DNA from: Empedobacter tilapiae
GTDB lineage: Bacteria; Bacteroidota; Bacteroidia; Flavobacteriales; Weeksellaceae
Length of the DNA: 64,000 nucleotides
Reading direction: 5' to 3'
NCBI RefSeq assembly: GCF_004785645.1
Contig: NZ_SRPE01000008.1
Coordinates: forward strand, 1 to 64,000
Under the pieces are notes generated by a model. It ran no database searches. It was not told the origin of the DNA and was given only the letters and a program-made list of their open reading frames with translations. The translations under genes were made by a program, and so were the position numbers. Shown here piece by piece: positions 1-9,739 of the stretch. Positions within the stretch are counted from its first letter, which is position 1; each line of letters starts with the position of its first letter.

Positions 1-48
1 TAATAATGTCAAGATATACTAGGAACTAAAACCTATTTAAAAATATTA

Positions 49-153
<105 letters not shown>

Positions 154-161
154 TTTTTATT

Positions 162-194
162 AAAAGCCTCAAGTGAACAACTTGAGGCTTTTTT
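162..194 (+). terminator. rRNA operon terminator
   Basis: Perfect stem aagcctcaag / cttgaggctt with a 7-base loop, followed by a T run. It directly follows the 5S rRNA, so it ends the rRNA operon. Confidence 0.92.
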
Positions 195-218
195 GTGTTT
201 ATACTTTTTTGTACAATG

Positions 219-299
219 TATTAAGTATTAAGTATTAAGTATTAAGTATTAAGTATTAAGTATTAAGTATTAAGTATTAAGTATTAAGTATTAAGTATT
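219..299. repeat. 7-bp tandem repeat (TATTAAG), about 11.6 copies
   Basis: The heptamer tattaag is repeated head to tail without a single mismatch for 81 bases, immediately after the rRNA terminator. A perfect array of this kind is prone to slippage and probably varies in copy number between strains. No coding role is seen. Confidence 0.97.
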
Positions 300-300
300 G

Positions 301-664
301 AACATCTTATACTCTCAGAACAAAAAGCTTCCTTTATAACTCTCAGAACTCACTAGTTTAAAAGGAAATCTTACGGGTTATAGCCGGCGAGTTCACGGAT
401 GGGCATGCGATGATTGTCCGATGCGCTTAGGAGTAAAAGAATGGTTTTTTTTGTATTTCTGCTCGAAAGCAATTGAGTGTGTTGGGTAGTGTTTATCTTT
501 TTAGAAGTCGTTTGATTAAGTTGAATAGAATCATATAGAAGACTATTGATATGATCATTAATTCTATATTGCTAGTGAGGTAAGTTAATGTTTCTTTTAA
601 TATTTTAGATAAAACTTTTATTAATCTTATCTTATATACTATTTTTATATAAAATAGATAGTAT
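301..664. other. Non-coding spacer between rRNA operon and Nudix gene
   Basis: No convincing gene. Positions about 385-427 form a more GC-rich patch (ttcacggatgggcatgcgat) that resembles the 22-bp repeat units at 9536-9601. The remainder is AT-rich. A short minus-strand reading frame that runs into the Nudix gene is not supported. Confidence 0.6.
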
Positions 665-1093
665 ATGAAACCATTTAATGTGCGTGTATATGCGTTATTA
701 GAACACAAAGGAAAAGTATTGGTGATTCATGAGCCTTTTCAAGGAAAGTTAATTTATAAGTTTCCTGGAGGTGGATTGGAGTTTGGTGAAGGGACGAAAG
801 ATTGTATAAAGAGAGAGATAAAAGAGGAATTGAATTTGAAAGTAGAAGTTCATGAACATTTTTACACACAAGATTTTTTTGTGTTGAATGCTTTTGATCC
901 GACAGAACAGGTTTTATTGATTTATTACAAAGCAACAATTACAGATAAAGCATTGGCTGAGTTGACAGTATTGGATGCGGATATCAATGAATTGTTGTGG
1001 TTATCCAAAGACGAATTGAGAGCTGAGAAATTTACGCTGGATGCAGATAAAGTGGTGGTTAATATGTATAAAAAAGAAAACTTCGAATCTTAA
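665..1093 (+). CDS. Nudix hydrolase
   Basis: 142-residue single-domain Nudix protein. The Nudix box is clear at about residues 36-58: GGGLEFGEG, then REIKEELN, matching GX5EX7REUXEEXGU with the metal-binding glutamates present. Such proteins hydrolyse nucleoside diphosphates linked to another group, often damaged nucleotides or cofactors; the substrate cannot be read from the sequence. The protein starts in the usual way for the family, with the first beta strand (VRVYALLEHKGKVLVIHE) right after the Met. Its stop overlaps the 3' end of the convergent gene by 4 bases. Confidence 0.92.
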   Translation: MKPFNVRVYALLEHKGKVLVIHEPFQGKLIYKFPGGGLEFGEGTKDCIKREIKEELNLKVEVHEHFYTQDFFVLNAFDPTEQVLLIYYKATITDKALAELTVLDADINELLWLSKDELRAEKFTLDADKVVVNMYKKENFES

Positions 1094-1473
1094 GACTCGA
1101 AGTTTATTATTTTTTGATCATCAAAATACTGTATAACGGCGTATTTCATTAACAAAGTTTGCTCATTTGTTTTAAGCGGTGGTAAATCTTCCAACAACTC
1201 AAAATGTGGCCAACCATCTGGATCTAATCCGTCGAAACGATAAAAACCAAAAGGTTCTAACACGCGACAAACTGCAATATGTAATAAATTGAGTTTATCA
1301 TCTTTTTTAAATCGTTTTTTTCCTTGTCCTAATTCTTGAACACCGATTAAAAATAGAATTGTATCTAAATCTGGTCTTTCACCATCTGTGAAATTTTGTT
1401 GAAAGAATTCTTCAATCTGTTTCCACTTGTTGGTGTTTGATGACGATTCTTCGGTAAATTTTGATATATCCAT
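1090..1473 (-). CDS. Conserved hypothetical protein
   Basis: 127-residue soluble acidic protein with no signal peptide or membrane segment. Notable stretches are the middle GVQELGQGKKRFKKDDK and the C-terminal FDGLDPDGWPHFELLEDLPPL. I believe this is a conserved flavobacterial family without a known role, but I cannot assign a function. It starts one base after the stop of the upstream membrane gene, in a run of minus-strand genes from greA onward, so it is probably co-transcribed with that gene and the HIT gene. Confidence 0.7.
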   Translation of the reverse strand: MDISKFTEESSSNTNKWKQIEEFFQQNFTDGERPDLDTILFLIGVQELGQGKKRFKKDDKLNLLHIAVCRVLEPFGFYRFDGLDPDGWPHFELLEDLPPLKTNEQTLLMKYAVIQYFDDQKIINFES

Positions 1474-2043
1474 TTAAAATTTACGTCCTTTGTGACGCAT
1501 ATGTGGGTTTTGTAATTGCGAATTGCTTACGTTGAAACGTTTCATTTGATCGTTCATCATTTTGATTTGATCTGTAAACATTCCTTTCGAATCGTTTTTC
1601 TTCGCTTCTTTAATATAACCTTCAGCTTCTTTCTTTTTACCTTTTGCCATTGCAGCTCCAGCCAAAGATAAGTTTGCCATAGCTTTGTCATGATCAAAAG
1701 ATAAACCGTAATTTAAAGCTTCTTTCATGTATTTTTCTGAAACAGCAACATTGTCTTGTGCTTCAGTAATTCCCATCATGTAGTGGTAATAACCCATTTG
1801 CTTAGGAATTAACTCTGATGATGGATTCTTGATCTTTTGTAACCATTTTTTCGCTTTTGCCATATCCTCTTTACGTAAAAACCAGAAAGCTAATAGAATG
1901 TTTTCGTTTCTGAAATAGAATAAAATTGGAAATACAGCGACTAATAACGAAACAAATCCCCAACCGTATTCGCGAATGGTAAACAAAAAGATTGCTAAAG
2001 CGATTAATACAGCGGCGATTACTAATTTAATGTATTTGTTCAT
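1474..2043 (-). CDS. Membrane-anchored TPR-like protein
   Basis: 189 residues. Two hydrophobic segments near the N terminus (about 5-22 and 28-44) are followed by a helical soluble part with paired-helix repeats (KAMANLSLAGAAMAKGKKKEAEGYIKEA) resembling tetratricopeptide repeats. The C-terminal tail is basic (MRHKGRKF). It is probably an inner-membrane protein with a cytoplasmic scaffold domain. It begins 3 bases after the HIT gene stop, which suggests one operon. The exact role is unknown. Confidence 0.75.
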   Translation of the reverse strand: MNKYIKLVIAAVLIALAIFLFTIREYGWGFVSLLVAVFPILFYFRNENILLAFWFLRKEDMAKAKKWLQKIKNPSSELIPKQMGYYHYMMGITEAQDNVAVSEKYMKEALNYGLSFDHDKAMANLSLAGAAMAKGKKKEAEGYIKEAKKNDSKGMFTDQIKMMNDQMKRFNVSNSQLQNPHMRHKGRKF

Positions 2044-2046
2044 CGA

Positions 2047-2439
2047 TTATAAATATGATTTGATATTATCTGCAATTTCGATCATTTTCTCGGCAGATAA
2101 TTGAAGTTTTGGATTTGAGAAATTGATATCTTGCATTGTATTTAGAGGAACCAAATGCACATGTACATGTGGTACCTCTAAACCAACAACAGCTATGCCA
2201 ATGCGTAAACAAGGTATTGCTTTTTCTATAGCTTGTGCAATTTCATAAGAAAAGTCCATTAGACCCAAATATGTTTCTTTATCTAAATCGAAGATTTTAT
2301 CGACTTCTTTTTTCGGGATAACCAATACATGACCTTCTACCAAAGGAAAAGCGTCCAAAATAGCGATGTACTTTTCGCTTTCGGCAATTTTGTATGAAGG
2401 TATTTCTCTGTTTATAATTTTAGTGAAAATGCTTGCCAT
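2047..2439 (-). CDS. HIT family protein (histidine triad hydrolase)
   Basis: 130 residues, full length for a bacterial HIT protein. It shows the N-terminal IFTKIINREIPSYKIAE, the middle GHVLVIPKKEV, and the catalytic triad VPHVHVHLVP (HxHxH) near residues 109-117. HIT proteins hydrolyse nucleotide phosphoramidates or dinucleotides using the central histidine as nucleophile. It sits between greA upstream (21-base gap) and the TPR-like gene downstream, all on the minus strand. Confidence 0.94.
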   Translation of the reverse strand: MASIFTKIINREIPSYKIAESEKYIAILDAFPLVEGHVLVIPKKEVDKIFDLDKETYLGLMDFSYEIAQAIEKAIPCLRIGIAVVGLEVPHVHVHLVPLNTMQDINFSNPKLQLSAEKMIEIADNIKSYL

Positions 2440-2460
2440 ATGTTTTTAATTTTTGAAATC

Positions 2461-2940
2461 TTAGTCCAAAGATATTTCTAAAATTTCAAAATTTAAAGTC
2501 ATTCCGTTAGGTAATGTAATTTCTGCAATTTCTCCTAAAGATTTTCCTAATAATCCCTTTGCGATAGGAGTATTTACAGAAATACGCATTTTAGCTAAAT
2601 CAGCTTCAGACTCGGGTACTAAAGTGTAAACTAATTCTTGTCCGTTCGCTGTGTTTTTTATTTTAACTTTTGATAATATAGATACTTTAGAATGATCTAA
2701 TTTAGATTCGTCAATTACACGAGCATATGCAATAACTTCTTTTAATTTAGCAATTTGCATTTCTAACATACCTTGAGCTTCTTTTGCAGCATCGTATTCT
2801 GCATTTTCAGATAAATCACCTTTATCACGCGCATCAGCAATTTGTTGCGAAATTTTTGGACGCTCAAAAGTTTCTAACTGATGAAGCTCTTCACGCAACT
2901 TTTCTAATCCTTCTTTCGTTACATATTGTATATTTGCCAT
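2461..2940 (-). CDS. greA: Transcription elongation factor GreA
   Basis: 159 residues, typical GreA length. The N-terminal coiled coil (about 1-75) contains the conserved ARDKGDLSENAEYDAAKEAQG tip region; the acidic DLSENAEYD loop inserts into the RNA polymerase secondary channel and stimulates cleavage of backtracked RNA. The C-terminal FKBP-like domain includes TPIAKGLLGKSLGE. A -7 box (TATCTTTG on the minus strand, 3049-3042) predicts a leader of about 95 bases carrying a large hairpin. Confidence 0.97.
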   Translation of the reverse strand: MANIQYVTKEGLEKLREELHQLETFERPKISQQIADARDKGDLSENAEYDAAKEAQGMLEMQIAKLKEVIAYARVIDESKLDHSKVSILSKVKIKNTANGQELVYTLVPESEADLAKMRISVNTPIAKGLLGKSLGEIAEITLPNGMTLNFEILEISLD

Positions 2941-2988
2941 AACAACAATGTTTAATTAATTTTATTATTTAAATAGTCTTATAAAAGA

Positions 2989-3027
2989 AATAATCCTACA
3001 CATATCACTGATATGCGCAGGACTATT
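2989..3027 (-). promoter_or_regulatory. Large hairpin in the predicted greA leader
   Basis: An imperfect inverted repeat pairs aataatcctacacatatc with gatatgcgcaggactatt around a 3-4 base loop. It lies between the predicted greA start site and the greA start codon and is followed in the greA direction by a U-rich stretch (ttatttctttta). It could be an attenuator or an RNA processing or binding site. It could also serve as a DNA operator shared with the divergent gene at 3075. Confidence 0.5.
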
Positions 3028-3041
3028 TGATTTTCTACTTA

Positions 3042-3049
3042 CAAAGATA
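3042..3049 (-). promoter_or_regulatory. greA promoter -7 box
   Basis: On the minus strand this reads TATCTTTG, matching the Bacteroidetes -7 consensus TAnnTTTG. It predicts a transcript starting near 3035. Confidence 0.5.
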
Positions 3050-3074
3050 GTAAAAAATATATACGAAATTAAAA

Positions 3075-3524
3075 ATGAAAGAGTTTATTAAAATGATTCT
3101 AAATAAAGCTGTTCTATTACTAGCTTTTACATTGATTTTTCAATCATGTAATTCAGATGATGGTACAGTAAGTTGTGTGCCAATTACAACTGTTAGTGTA
3201 TCTATAAATACGGCTTTACCTTTATATTCAAATCTTAATAACCCTGGAGGTTGGGTATATGTAAATGGTCCAATGGCAGGAACAAGAGGTATTCTAGTTA
3301 TTCGTACTGCATCAGGATATAGGGCATATGATCGCAATGCTCCACATATTTGTCCTGCAGAAAAAACAACTTTGTACGTAAAAGATGATATTAAGATTGT
3401 TTGTGATGCAGATGGATCAGAATGGATGTTATTAACAGGACAACCTACAAAAGTAGCTAATCGTGCTCCGCGCATGTATCAGGTCTATGCAAATCCTAAT
3501 GGAGTAATTACAATTACAAATTAA
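3075..3524 (+). CDS. Rieske-like lipoprotein lacking cluster ligands
   Basis: 149-residue lipoprotein. The signal peptide ends in a lipobox (LIFQSC, Cys near residue 25), so the protein is lipid-anchored and probably outward of the inner membrane. The later half has the layout of a Rieske fold: a YDRNAPHICP loop and a VCDADGSEWMLLTGQPTK loop followed by the typical basic-proline turn. In true Rieske proteins these loops are CxH and CxxHGSxF and bind a 2Fe-2S cluster. Here one Cys and the second His are replaced (C-D-A-D-G-S), so a cluster is unlikely. An alternative start is Met7 at 3093. The function is unknown. Confidence 0.7.
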   Translation: MKEFIKMILNKAVLLLAFTLIFQSCNSDDGTVSCVPITTVSVSINTALPLYSNLNNPGGWVYVNGPMAGTRGILVIRTASGYRAYDRNAPHICPAEKTTLYVKDDIKIVCDADGSEWMLLTGQPTKVANRAPRMYQVYANPNGVITITN

Positions 3525-3634
3525 ATGGTTAATTAATTTTAAGCTGATAAAATAAATTATATTTCTTTATTATGCGTGCATAAATTTTTTAGATTATTTT
3601 TGAATCGATTTATTTTTAAAAAAAGATAATTTCG

Positions 3635-3665
3635 TTGTAAAGCTTATACAAATCCATTATTTTTG
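3635..3665 (+). promoter_or_regulatory. eno promoter
   Basis: TTG at 3635-3637, a 20-base spacer, then TATTTTTG at 3658-3665, matching the Bacteroidetes -33/-7 pattern. It predicts a leader of about 33 bases before the enolase ATG. Confidence 0.6.
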
Positions 3666-3669
3666 GTAA

Positions 3670-4995
<1,326 letters not shown>

Positions 4996-5074
4996 AATGT
5001 TTAAAACTGATTTTTATCAGTCTTGAATTAATAAAAAAAGTGTAAATTACGCAATAAATAATATAAACTATAAA

Positions 5075-6358
5075 ATGTCAGATAAGGTAATATTAAATTA
5101 CAATGGAAATGAGTTGGAGCTTCCTGTTTCAATAGGATCAATGGATGAAAAATCTATTGACATTTCTAAGTTAAGAAGTGCTACTGGATTAATTACAATG
5201 GATCCAGGGTATAAAAATACAGGGGCATGTGAGTCTAAAATCACATTTTTAGATGGTGAAGAAGGAAAATTGATGTACCGTGGATATCCTATTGAACAAT
5301 TAGCAGAAAAATCTTCTTTTGTAGAAGTTATGTATTTGTTAATTAAAGGAGAATTACCTACACAATCTGAATTAGATAAATTTATCACAGATATTAATGA
5401 GTATAACTATGTATCAGAAGATTTAATCAAAATCTTAGATGCTTTTCCTAGTTCAGCTCATCCAATGGGAGTTTTAACTTCTTTAACAGCTGCTTTATCA
5501 GCGTTCAACCCAAAAGTTGTTGATGTTACTTCTCCAGACGATATGTATAGAGCTGCAGTTACTTTATTAGGGAAATTCCCAGTACTAGCATCTTGGACAC
5601 AAAGAAAAATCAAAGGATTACCAGTTAATTACTCTAACGATAAATTATCTTACGTAGAAAACTTTTACCAATTATTATTCAAAAAACCAGGTCAAGAATT
5701 AGACTTAGATCCAGTTATTATTGATGCAATTGACAAATTATTAATCTTACACGCAGATCACGAGCAAAACTGTTCTACATCAAGTGTACGTTTAGTAGGT
5801 TCTTCTCACGCAGGTTTATTTGCTTCTATCTCTGGTGGTATTTCTGCATTATGGGGACCATTACATGGAGGTGCTAACCAAGCAGTATTAGAAATGTTAG
5901 AAGCGATCAAAAATGATGGTGGAGATGTCGAAAAATACTTAGCTAAAGCAAAAGATAAAAACGATCCATTCCGTTTAATGGGATTCGGACACCGTGTTTA
6001 TAAAAACTTTGATCCTCGTGCGAAAATCATTAAAGTTGCTGCGGATAACGTTTTAGAGAAATTAGGAATCAATGATCCTATTTTAGATATTGCGAAAAAA
6101 TTAGAGAAAGCTGCTTTAGAAGACGAGTATTTCAAATCAAGAAACTTATATCCAAACGTAGATTTCTATTCAGGAATTATCTACAAAGCGTTAGATATCC
6201 CAACTGAAATGTTTACAGTTATGTTTGCTGTTGGACGTCTACCAGGTTGGATTGCACAATGGATGGAAATGCGCGAAACGAATCAACCAATTGGTCGTCC
6301 TCGTCAATTATACACAGGAGCACCATTACGTGATTACGTTGAAATTGAAAAAAGATAA
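5075..6358 (+). CDS. gltA: Citrate synthase (type II)
   Basis: 427 residues, the length of the hexameric Gram-negative type. It condenses oxaloacetate and acetyl-CoA to start the TCA cycle. Catalytic regions are visible: the first histidine in LVGSSHAGLFASISGGISALWGPLHGG, the second in MGFGHRVYKNFDPRA, and the catalytic aspartate in NLYPNVDFYSG. It has the N-terminal beta-rich extension (KVILNYNGNELELPVSIGS) typical of type II enzymes. A perfect terminator follows. Confidence 0.99.
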   Translation: MSDKVILNYNGNELELPVSIGSMDEKSIDISKLRSATGLITMDPGYKNTGACESKITFLDGEEGKLMYRGYPIEQLAEKSSFVEVMYLLIKGELPTQSELDKFITDINEYNYVSEDLIKILDAFPSSAHPMGVLTSLTAALSAFNPKVVDVTSPDDMYRAAVTLLGKFPVLASWTQRKIKGLPVNYSNDKLSYVENFYQLLFKKPGQELDLDPVIIDAIDKLLILHADHEQNCSTSSVRLVGSSHAGLFASISGGISALWGPLHGGANQAVLEMLEAIKNDGGDVEKYLAKAKDKNDPFRLMGFGHRVYKNFDPRAKIIKVAADNVLEKLGINDPILDIAKKLEKAALEDEYFKSRNLYPNVDFYSGIIYKALDIPTEMFTVMFAVGRLPGWIAQWMEMRETNQPIGRPRQLYTGAPLRDYVEIEKR

Positions 6359-6379
6359 GAATATCTTATTCATCATACA

Positions 6380-6413
6380 AACCGAAAATCAAAATTTGAT
6401 TTTCGGTTTTTTT
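6380..6413 (+). terminator. Terminator after gltA
   Basis: Stem aaccgaaaatc / gattttcggtt with a short A/T loop followed by seven Ts, 21 bases after the gltA stop. Confidence 0.93.
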
Positions 6414-6487
6414 ATAATTAATTTTTAGAGATTGTTTGTTTAGAATGTACTAAAGCCTTATTTTTAAGTAAATTAAATTTTATAGCC

Positions 6488-7156
6488 ATGAAATTTGAGA
6501 AAATACATAATAAGGGACAAGCGCAAATATTTGAAAACAAATATCTCGAAATGTTGACAAAAGGTCATCCTGCAGTTATATGGGGAATGTACATTCCTTT
6601 GCTTTCTTATTGTATTTATTATGGAATTTCTCACTACGATTTATCTGTCTTAACAGTTGTTAGCCTATTTTTTGGTGCGATGCTATTTTGGACTTTGTTC
6701 GAATATTTTGCACATCGTTATCTTTTTCATTGGACAGCCGAACAACCAAGTCTAAAACGAATTGTTTATATTTTTCACGGAAATCATCATCATTATCCGC
6801 GCGATAAACAACGTTTGTTTATGCCTCCAGTTCCAAGTATTCTTTTAGCATCAATCATTTTCTTGATTCAATATTTAATTTTAGGGAAATACGCCTTTGC
6901 TTTCTTTCCTGGTTTTATGATTGGCTATTTATTGTATGCGTCTATGCATTATTTGATTCACGCGGTTGCACCACCTTTCAAGTTTATGAAACCTCTTTGG
7001 CGCAATCATCATTTGCATCATTATAAAGACGAAGAGTTAGGTTTTGGAGTGTCAAATACTTTTTGGGATCGTATTTTCGGAACAATGTTCGACTTAAAAA
7101 ATGAAAAAGAAGACAAAGAAAAAGTAAAAGAATTGATGTTTGAGAAGAAAAGTTAA
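6488..7156 (+). CDS. Fatty acid hydroxylase family protein
   Basis: 222 residues, integral membrane, with several hydrophobic segments. It belongs to the sterol desaturase / fatty acid hydroxylase superfamily, shown by the histidine clusters HRYLFHW, HGNHHHYP, HYLIH and HHLHHYKDEELGFGV that bind a di-iron centre. By similarity to fatty acid 2-hydroxylases it probably hydroxylates an acyl chain, for example in flavobacterial sphingolipids or ornithine lipids; the substrate is inferred. The M28 peptidase gene begins 39 bases downstream. Confidence 0.9.
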   Translation: MKFEKIHNKGQAQIFENKYLEMLTKGHPAVIWGMYIPLLSYCIYYGISHYDLSVLTVVSLFFGAMLFWTLFEYFAHRYLFHWTAEQPSLKRIVYIFHGNHHHYPRDKQRLFMPPVPSILLASIIFLIQYLILGKYAFAFFPGFMIGYLLYASMHYLIHAVAPPFKFMKPLWRNHHLHHYKDEELGFGVSNTFWDRIFGTMFDLKNEKEDKEKVKELMFEKKS

Positions 7157-7195
7157 TTTTTTGTATCTTCCGTCAAATTAATCACACATATAAAA

Positions 7196-8104
7196 ATGAA
7201 AAAATATACTTTACTTGCAATTGGATTACTTGCTTTCAATCAAGCAAAAGCGCAATATTCAAAAGAAAATCAAAAGAAATATGTCGAAGAATTAGCTTCT
7301 GATGCTATGCAGGGTCGAAAATTTGGAACGCCCGAAAATCGATTGGCTGCTGAACTGATTGCAGAAAAATTCAAACAAAATAATCTAAAACCATGTGTAG
7401 GAGATTCATATTTAATCGAATTCGAATATAAAGGGAAAACAGGACAAAATGTTTGCGGAATAAAAGAAGGTAAATCGTCTGATATTTACGCTGTAGGCGC
7501 GCATTTTGATCATGTTGGAACAGATGACAAAGGCGATGATAAAGTTTTTAATGGAGCAGATGATAATGCGAGTGGAACTTCAGCTGTAATGGCTTTGTCT
7601 GATTATTTCAAAAATAAAAAAGTTAAGCAAACCATGATGTTTATGGCTTTTGATGCTGAAGAAATAGGATTAATTGGTTCTAAAATGTTGGTAGAGAATG
7701 TAGATTTTCAAACGTATTTACCAAATATGAAAGTAATGCTAAATTTAGAAATGATAGGAACTGTTTCTGCTTTTGGTGAAGGAAAAGTATATATGACAGG
7801 AAGTGATCGTTCGGATTTGATGAGTTTAATGAATAAAAACTCTTCCAAAACATTCAAAGTAGAGAATGATCCTTACTTACAACAACAATTATTTTTTCGA
7901 TCAGATAATGTGAACTTTGTAAATCATAAAGTAGTATCGCATGCACTTTCATCAGTGAACATGGAAAATCAAAATCATTACCATCAAAAGAATGATGAAA
8001 TTTCAGTAATTAATTTCGATAATCTATCAGAAATTACACAAGGAATTGGATATTCTTTATATGAAATGATGAAGAAAAATATTCAACCAAAATATAACAA
8101 CTAA
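7196..8104 (+). CDS. Secreted M28 family zinc metallopeptidase
   Basis: 302 residues with a Sec signal peptide (residues 1-19, LLAFNQAKAQ). The M28 zinc-ligand motifs are present in order: VGAHFDHVG (His), FNGADDNASGTSAVM (bridging Asp), FMAFDAEEIGLIGS (catalytic and ligand Glu), LNLEMIG and the last histidine near NQNHYHQKND. It is probably a periplasmic aminopeptidase that trims peptides. The stop codon overlaps the next start by one base (TAATG), so the downstream membrane protein is translationally coupled. Confidence 0.93.
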   Translation: MKKYTLLAIGLLAFNQAKAQYSKENQKKYVEELASDAMQGRKFGTPENRLAAELIAEKFKQNNLKPCVGDSYLIEFEYKGKTGQNVCGIKEGKSSDIYAVGAHFDHVGTDDKGDDKVFNGADDNASGTSAVMALSDYFKNKKVKQTMMFMAFDAEEIGLIGSKMLVENVDFQTYLPNMKVMLNLEMIGTVSAFGEGKVYMTGSDRSDLMSLMNKNSSKTFKVENDPYLQQQLFFRSDNVNFVNHKVVSHALSSVNMENQNHYHQKNDEISVINFDNLSEITQGIGYSLYEMMKKNIQPKYNN

Positions 8105-8286
8105 TGGATAAAGCAATTAATATAGTTAGCGTAGCAGTTATTGTAATTTTATTATTAGCTTTTTTGTCAGAAAAATTTTTTCCCATAAAAGGTCTTGAAT
8201 TATTTTACGAAAAGAAATTTTATTTGGCAATTATCTATTTAATTTTAAGAGTTTCTAGAATTTATATTCTAAAAAAAACAAAATAA
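8104..8286 (+). CDS. Small two-TM membrane protein
   Basis: 60 residues with a strong hydrophobic helix at about 6-21 (IVSVAVIVILLLAFLS) and a second at about 40-55, then a basic tail (KKTK). It overlaps the M28 peptidase stop by one base and is followed by a terminator, so it is the last gene of that operon. I do not recognise a family. The overlap and terminator support it being real. Confidence 0.65.
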   Translation: MDKAINIVSVAVIVILLLAFLSEKFFPIKGLELFYEKKFYLAIIYLILRVSRIYILKKTK

Positions 8287-8291
8287 ATTTT

Positions 8292-8322
8292 AAATCCGTT
8301 ACAATTTCAGAACGGATTTTTT
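8292..8322 (+). terminator. Terminator after the M28 operon
   Basis: Stem aaatccgtt / aacggattt with a 10-base loop followed by Ts. Confidence 0.88.
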
Positions 8323-8351
8323 ATTATCTTTTGTTGTTTTAAAATAAATGT

Positions 8352-8870
8352 ATGGAAGGTTATTTAGAAATTGTCTTGCGTTGTGTTTCGGTTTATTTTT
8401 TCATGCTAATTGCGTTAAGGATTTTTGGAAAACAACAATTATCCCAATTAAATACGGCCGATGTAATCTTAATTTTATTAATTAGTAACGCTGTACAAAA
8501 TGCAATGGTTGGTTCAGATTCGAGTTTGCAAGGAGGATTAATTGCTGCTTTTATATTATTTCTTTTAAATTTTATTGTAAAAAGAATTATGCTGAAGAAT
8601 AATTTTTTAGGAAAATTAATCGAACAAAAACCTGAAATTTTAATAAGAAATGGTAAAGCTGATTTTACAATCTTGAGTAAATTAGGAATCAACTCCGAAG
8701 AGTTATATGAGGCAATGCGCGAGCATGGTGTAGAATATATAAAAGATGTGAAATTGGCAATGATGGAAATTGATGGGAATATTTCCATTGTTACAACAGA
8801 TAAAAATCAATTTAAAGAAACGCATTATAAGCGAAAACATAATCATAAAAATTTACAAGGTTCTAATTAG
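8352..8870 (+). CDS. DUF421 / YetF-type membrane protein
   Basis: 172 residues. Three N-terminal transmembrane helices (about 5-25, 33-50, 55-75) are followed by the DUF421 cytoplasmic domain with the recognisable KPEILIRNGK and later LREHGV-like stretch (MREHGVEYIKDVKLAMMEIDGNIS). The family is widespread in bacteria and linked to envelope and spore functions; the biochemical role is not settled. The next gene starts 2 bases after its stop region, suggesting an operon. Confidence 0.88.
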   Translation: MEGYLEIVLRCVSVYFFMLIALRIFGKQQLSQLNTADVILILLISNAVQNAMVGSDSSLQGGLIAAFILFLLNFIVKRIMLKNNFLGKLIEQKPEILIRNGKADFTILSKLGINSEELYEAMREHGVEYIKDVKLAMMEIDGNISIVTTDKNQFKETHYKRKHNHKNLQGSN

Positions 8871-8872
8871 GT

Positions 8873-9436
8873 ATGAAGAGTAATTTAATAAGCGGTATTC
8901 TAAAACAGTTTCAATATTATAAACAGCTAGGAGAAAAAACATTTTCGCAATTATCTGAAAAAGATCTGTTTTGGCAATACAATGAAAATTCAAATAGTAT
9001 AGCAATTATAGTGAATCATCTTTATGGAAATATGCTATCTCGTTGGACAGATTTTTTAACAACAGATGGTGAAAAAGATTGGAGAAATAGAGATGATGAG
9101 TTTGAAGATATAATAAAAACTAAACAACAACTTTTAGAGAAGTGGGAAAAAGGATGGAATTGTTTGTTTGACGCCTTACAACTAATAAAGACTGATGAAG
9201 ATTTGCAACAAATTATCTATATTAGAAATGAAGGTCATACTGTGATAGAGGCTATTAATCGTCAATTGGCGCATTACCCATATCATATAGGACAAATTGT
9301 TTTTATAGGAAAGATGTTAAAAGATACTGAATGGAATTCACTTTCAATTCCAAAGAATAAATCTTCAGACTATAATCAAATTAAATTTTCTACAGAGAAA
9401 AAGACACAACATTTTACAGATGAATTTTTAAAATAG
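8873..9436 (+). CDS. DinB-like protein (DUF1572)
   Basis: 187 residues, a four-helix DinB/YfiT superfamily protein. Diagnostic parts are the N-terminal FQYYKQLGEKTFSQLSEKDLFW, SIAIIVNHLYGNMLSRWTDFL and the late HYPYHIGQIVFIGKML. The histidines at NHLYG and HYPYH match the metal-binding positions. Some relatives are thiol transferases. It is placed directly behind the DUF421 gene and probably co-transcribed with it. Confidence 0.85.
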   Translation: MKSNLISGILKQFQYYKQLGEKTFSQLSEKDLFWQYNENSNSIAIIVNHLYGNMLSRWTDFLTTDGEKDWRNRDDEFEDIIKTKQQLLEKWEKGWNCLFDALQLIKTDEDLQQIIYIRNEGHTVIEAINRQLAHYPYHIGQIVFIGKMLKDTEWNSLSIPKNKSSDYNQIKFSTEKKTQHFTDEFLK

Positions 9437-9739
9437 ATTTAGGTGTTAGGAGAATAGAATCATCTATTAGCTCTCTTTTTTAATGTCTCTATTAATGCGA
9501 CTTCCAAGAGAGGTTATTTCTAAGCTATTCGGACGACTCACCGATGCCTATCCGTCAACTCATTGATGCGGTTCGGTTAACTCACCGATGCCCATCGAAT
9601 GAGTCACGCAATAGGACGTTTAAAATTTACGTCTGATAAAGTAAAATTATTTAATCATAATATTTTTCAGTTTCAGAGAAAAGCTTGTATTATCGTTAAA
9701 GTAAATTATATATAATACTATCTCTGTAGTAAGTAATTA
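9437..9739. other. Intergenic region with 22-bp repeats
   Basis: 303 bases between converging genes. It holds a GC-richer block at 9536-9617 built of 22-bp repeat units, listed separately. No gene or clear terminator was found. Confidence 0.6.
9536..9601. repeat. Three imperfect 22-bp repeats
   Basis: The word actca(c/t)(c/t)gatgc begins at 9536, 9558 and 9580, an exact 22-base period. The first and third units share actcaccgatgcc. The block is more GC-rich than its surroundings and resembles the patch at about 385-427. Confidence 0.75.

Noticed and set aside
493-708. Minus-strand 71-residue frame before the Nudix gene
   Set aside because: AT-rich low-complexity translation overlapping the Nudix start; no support.
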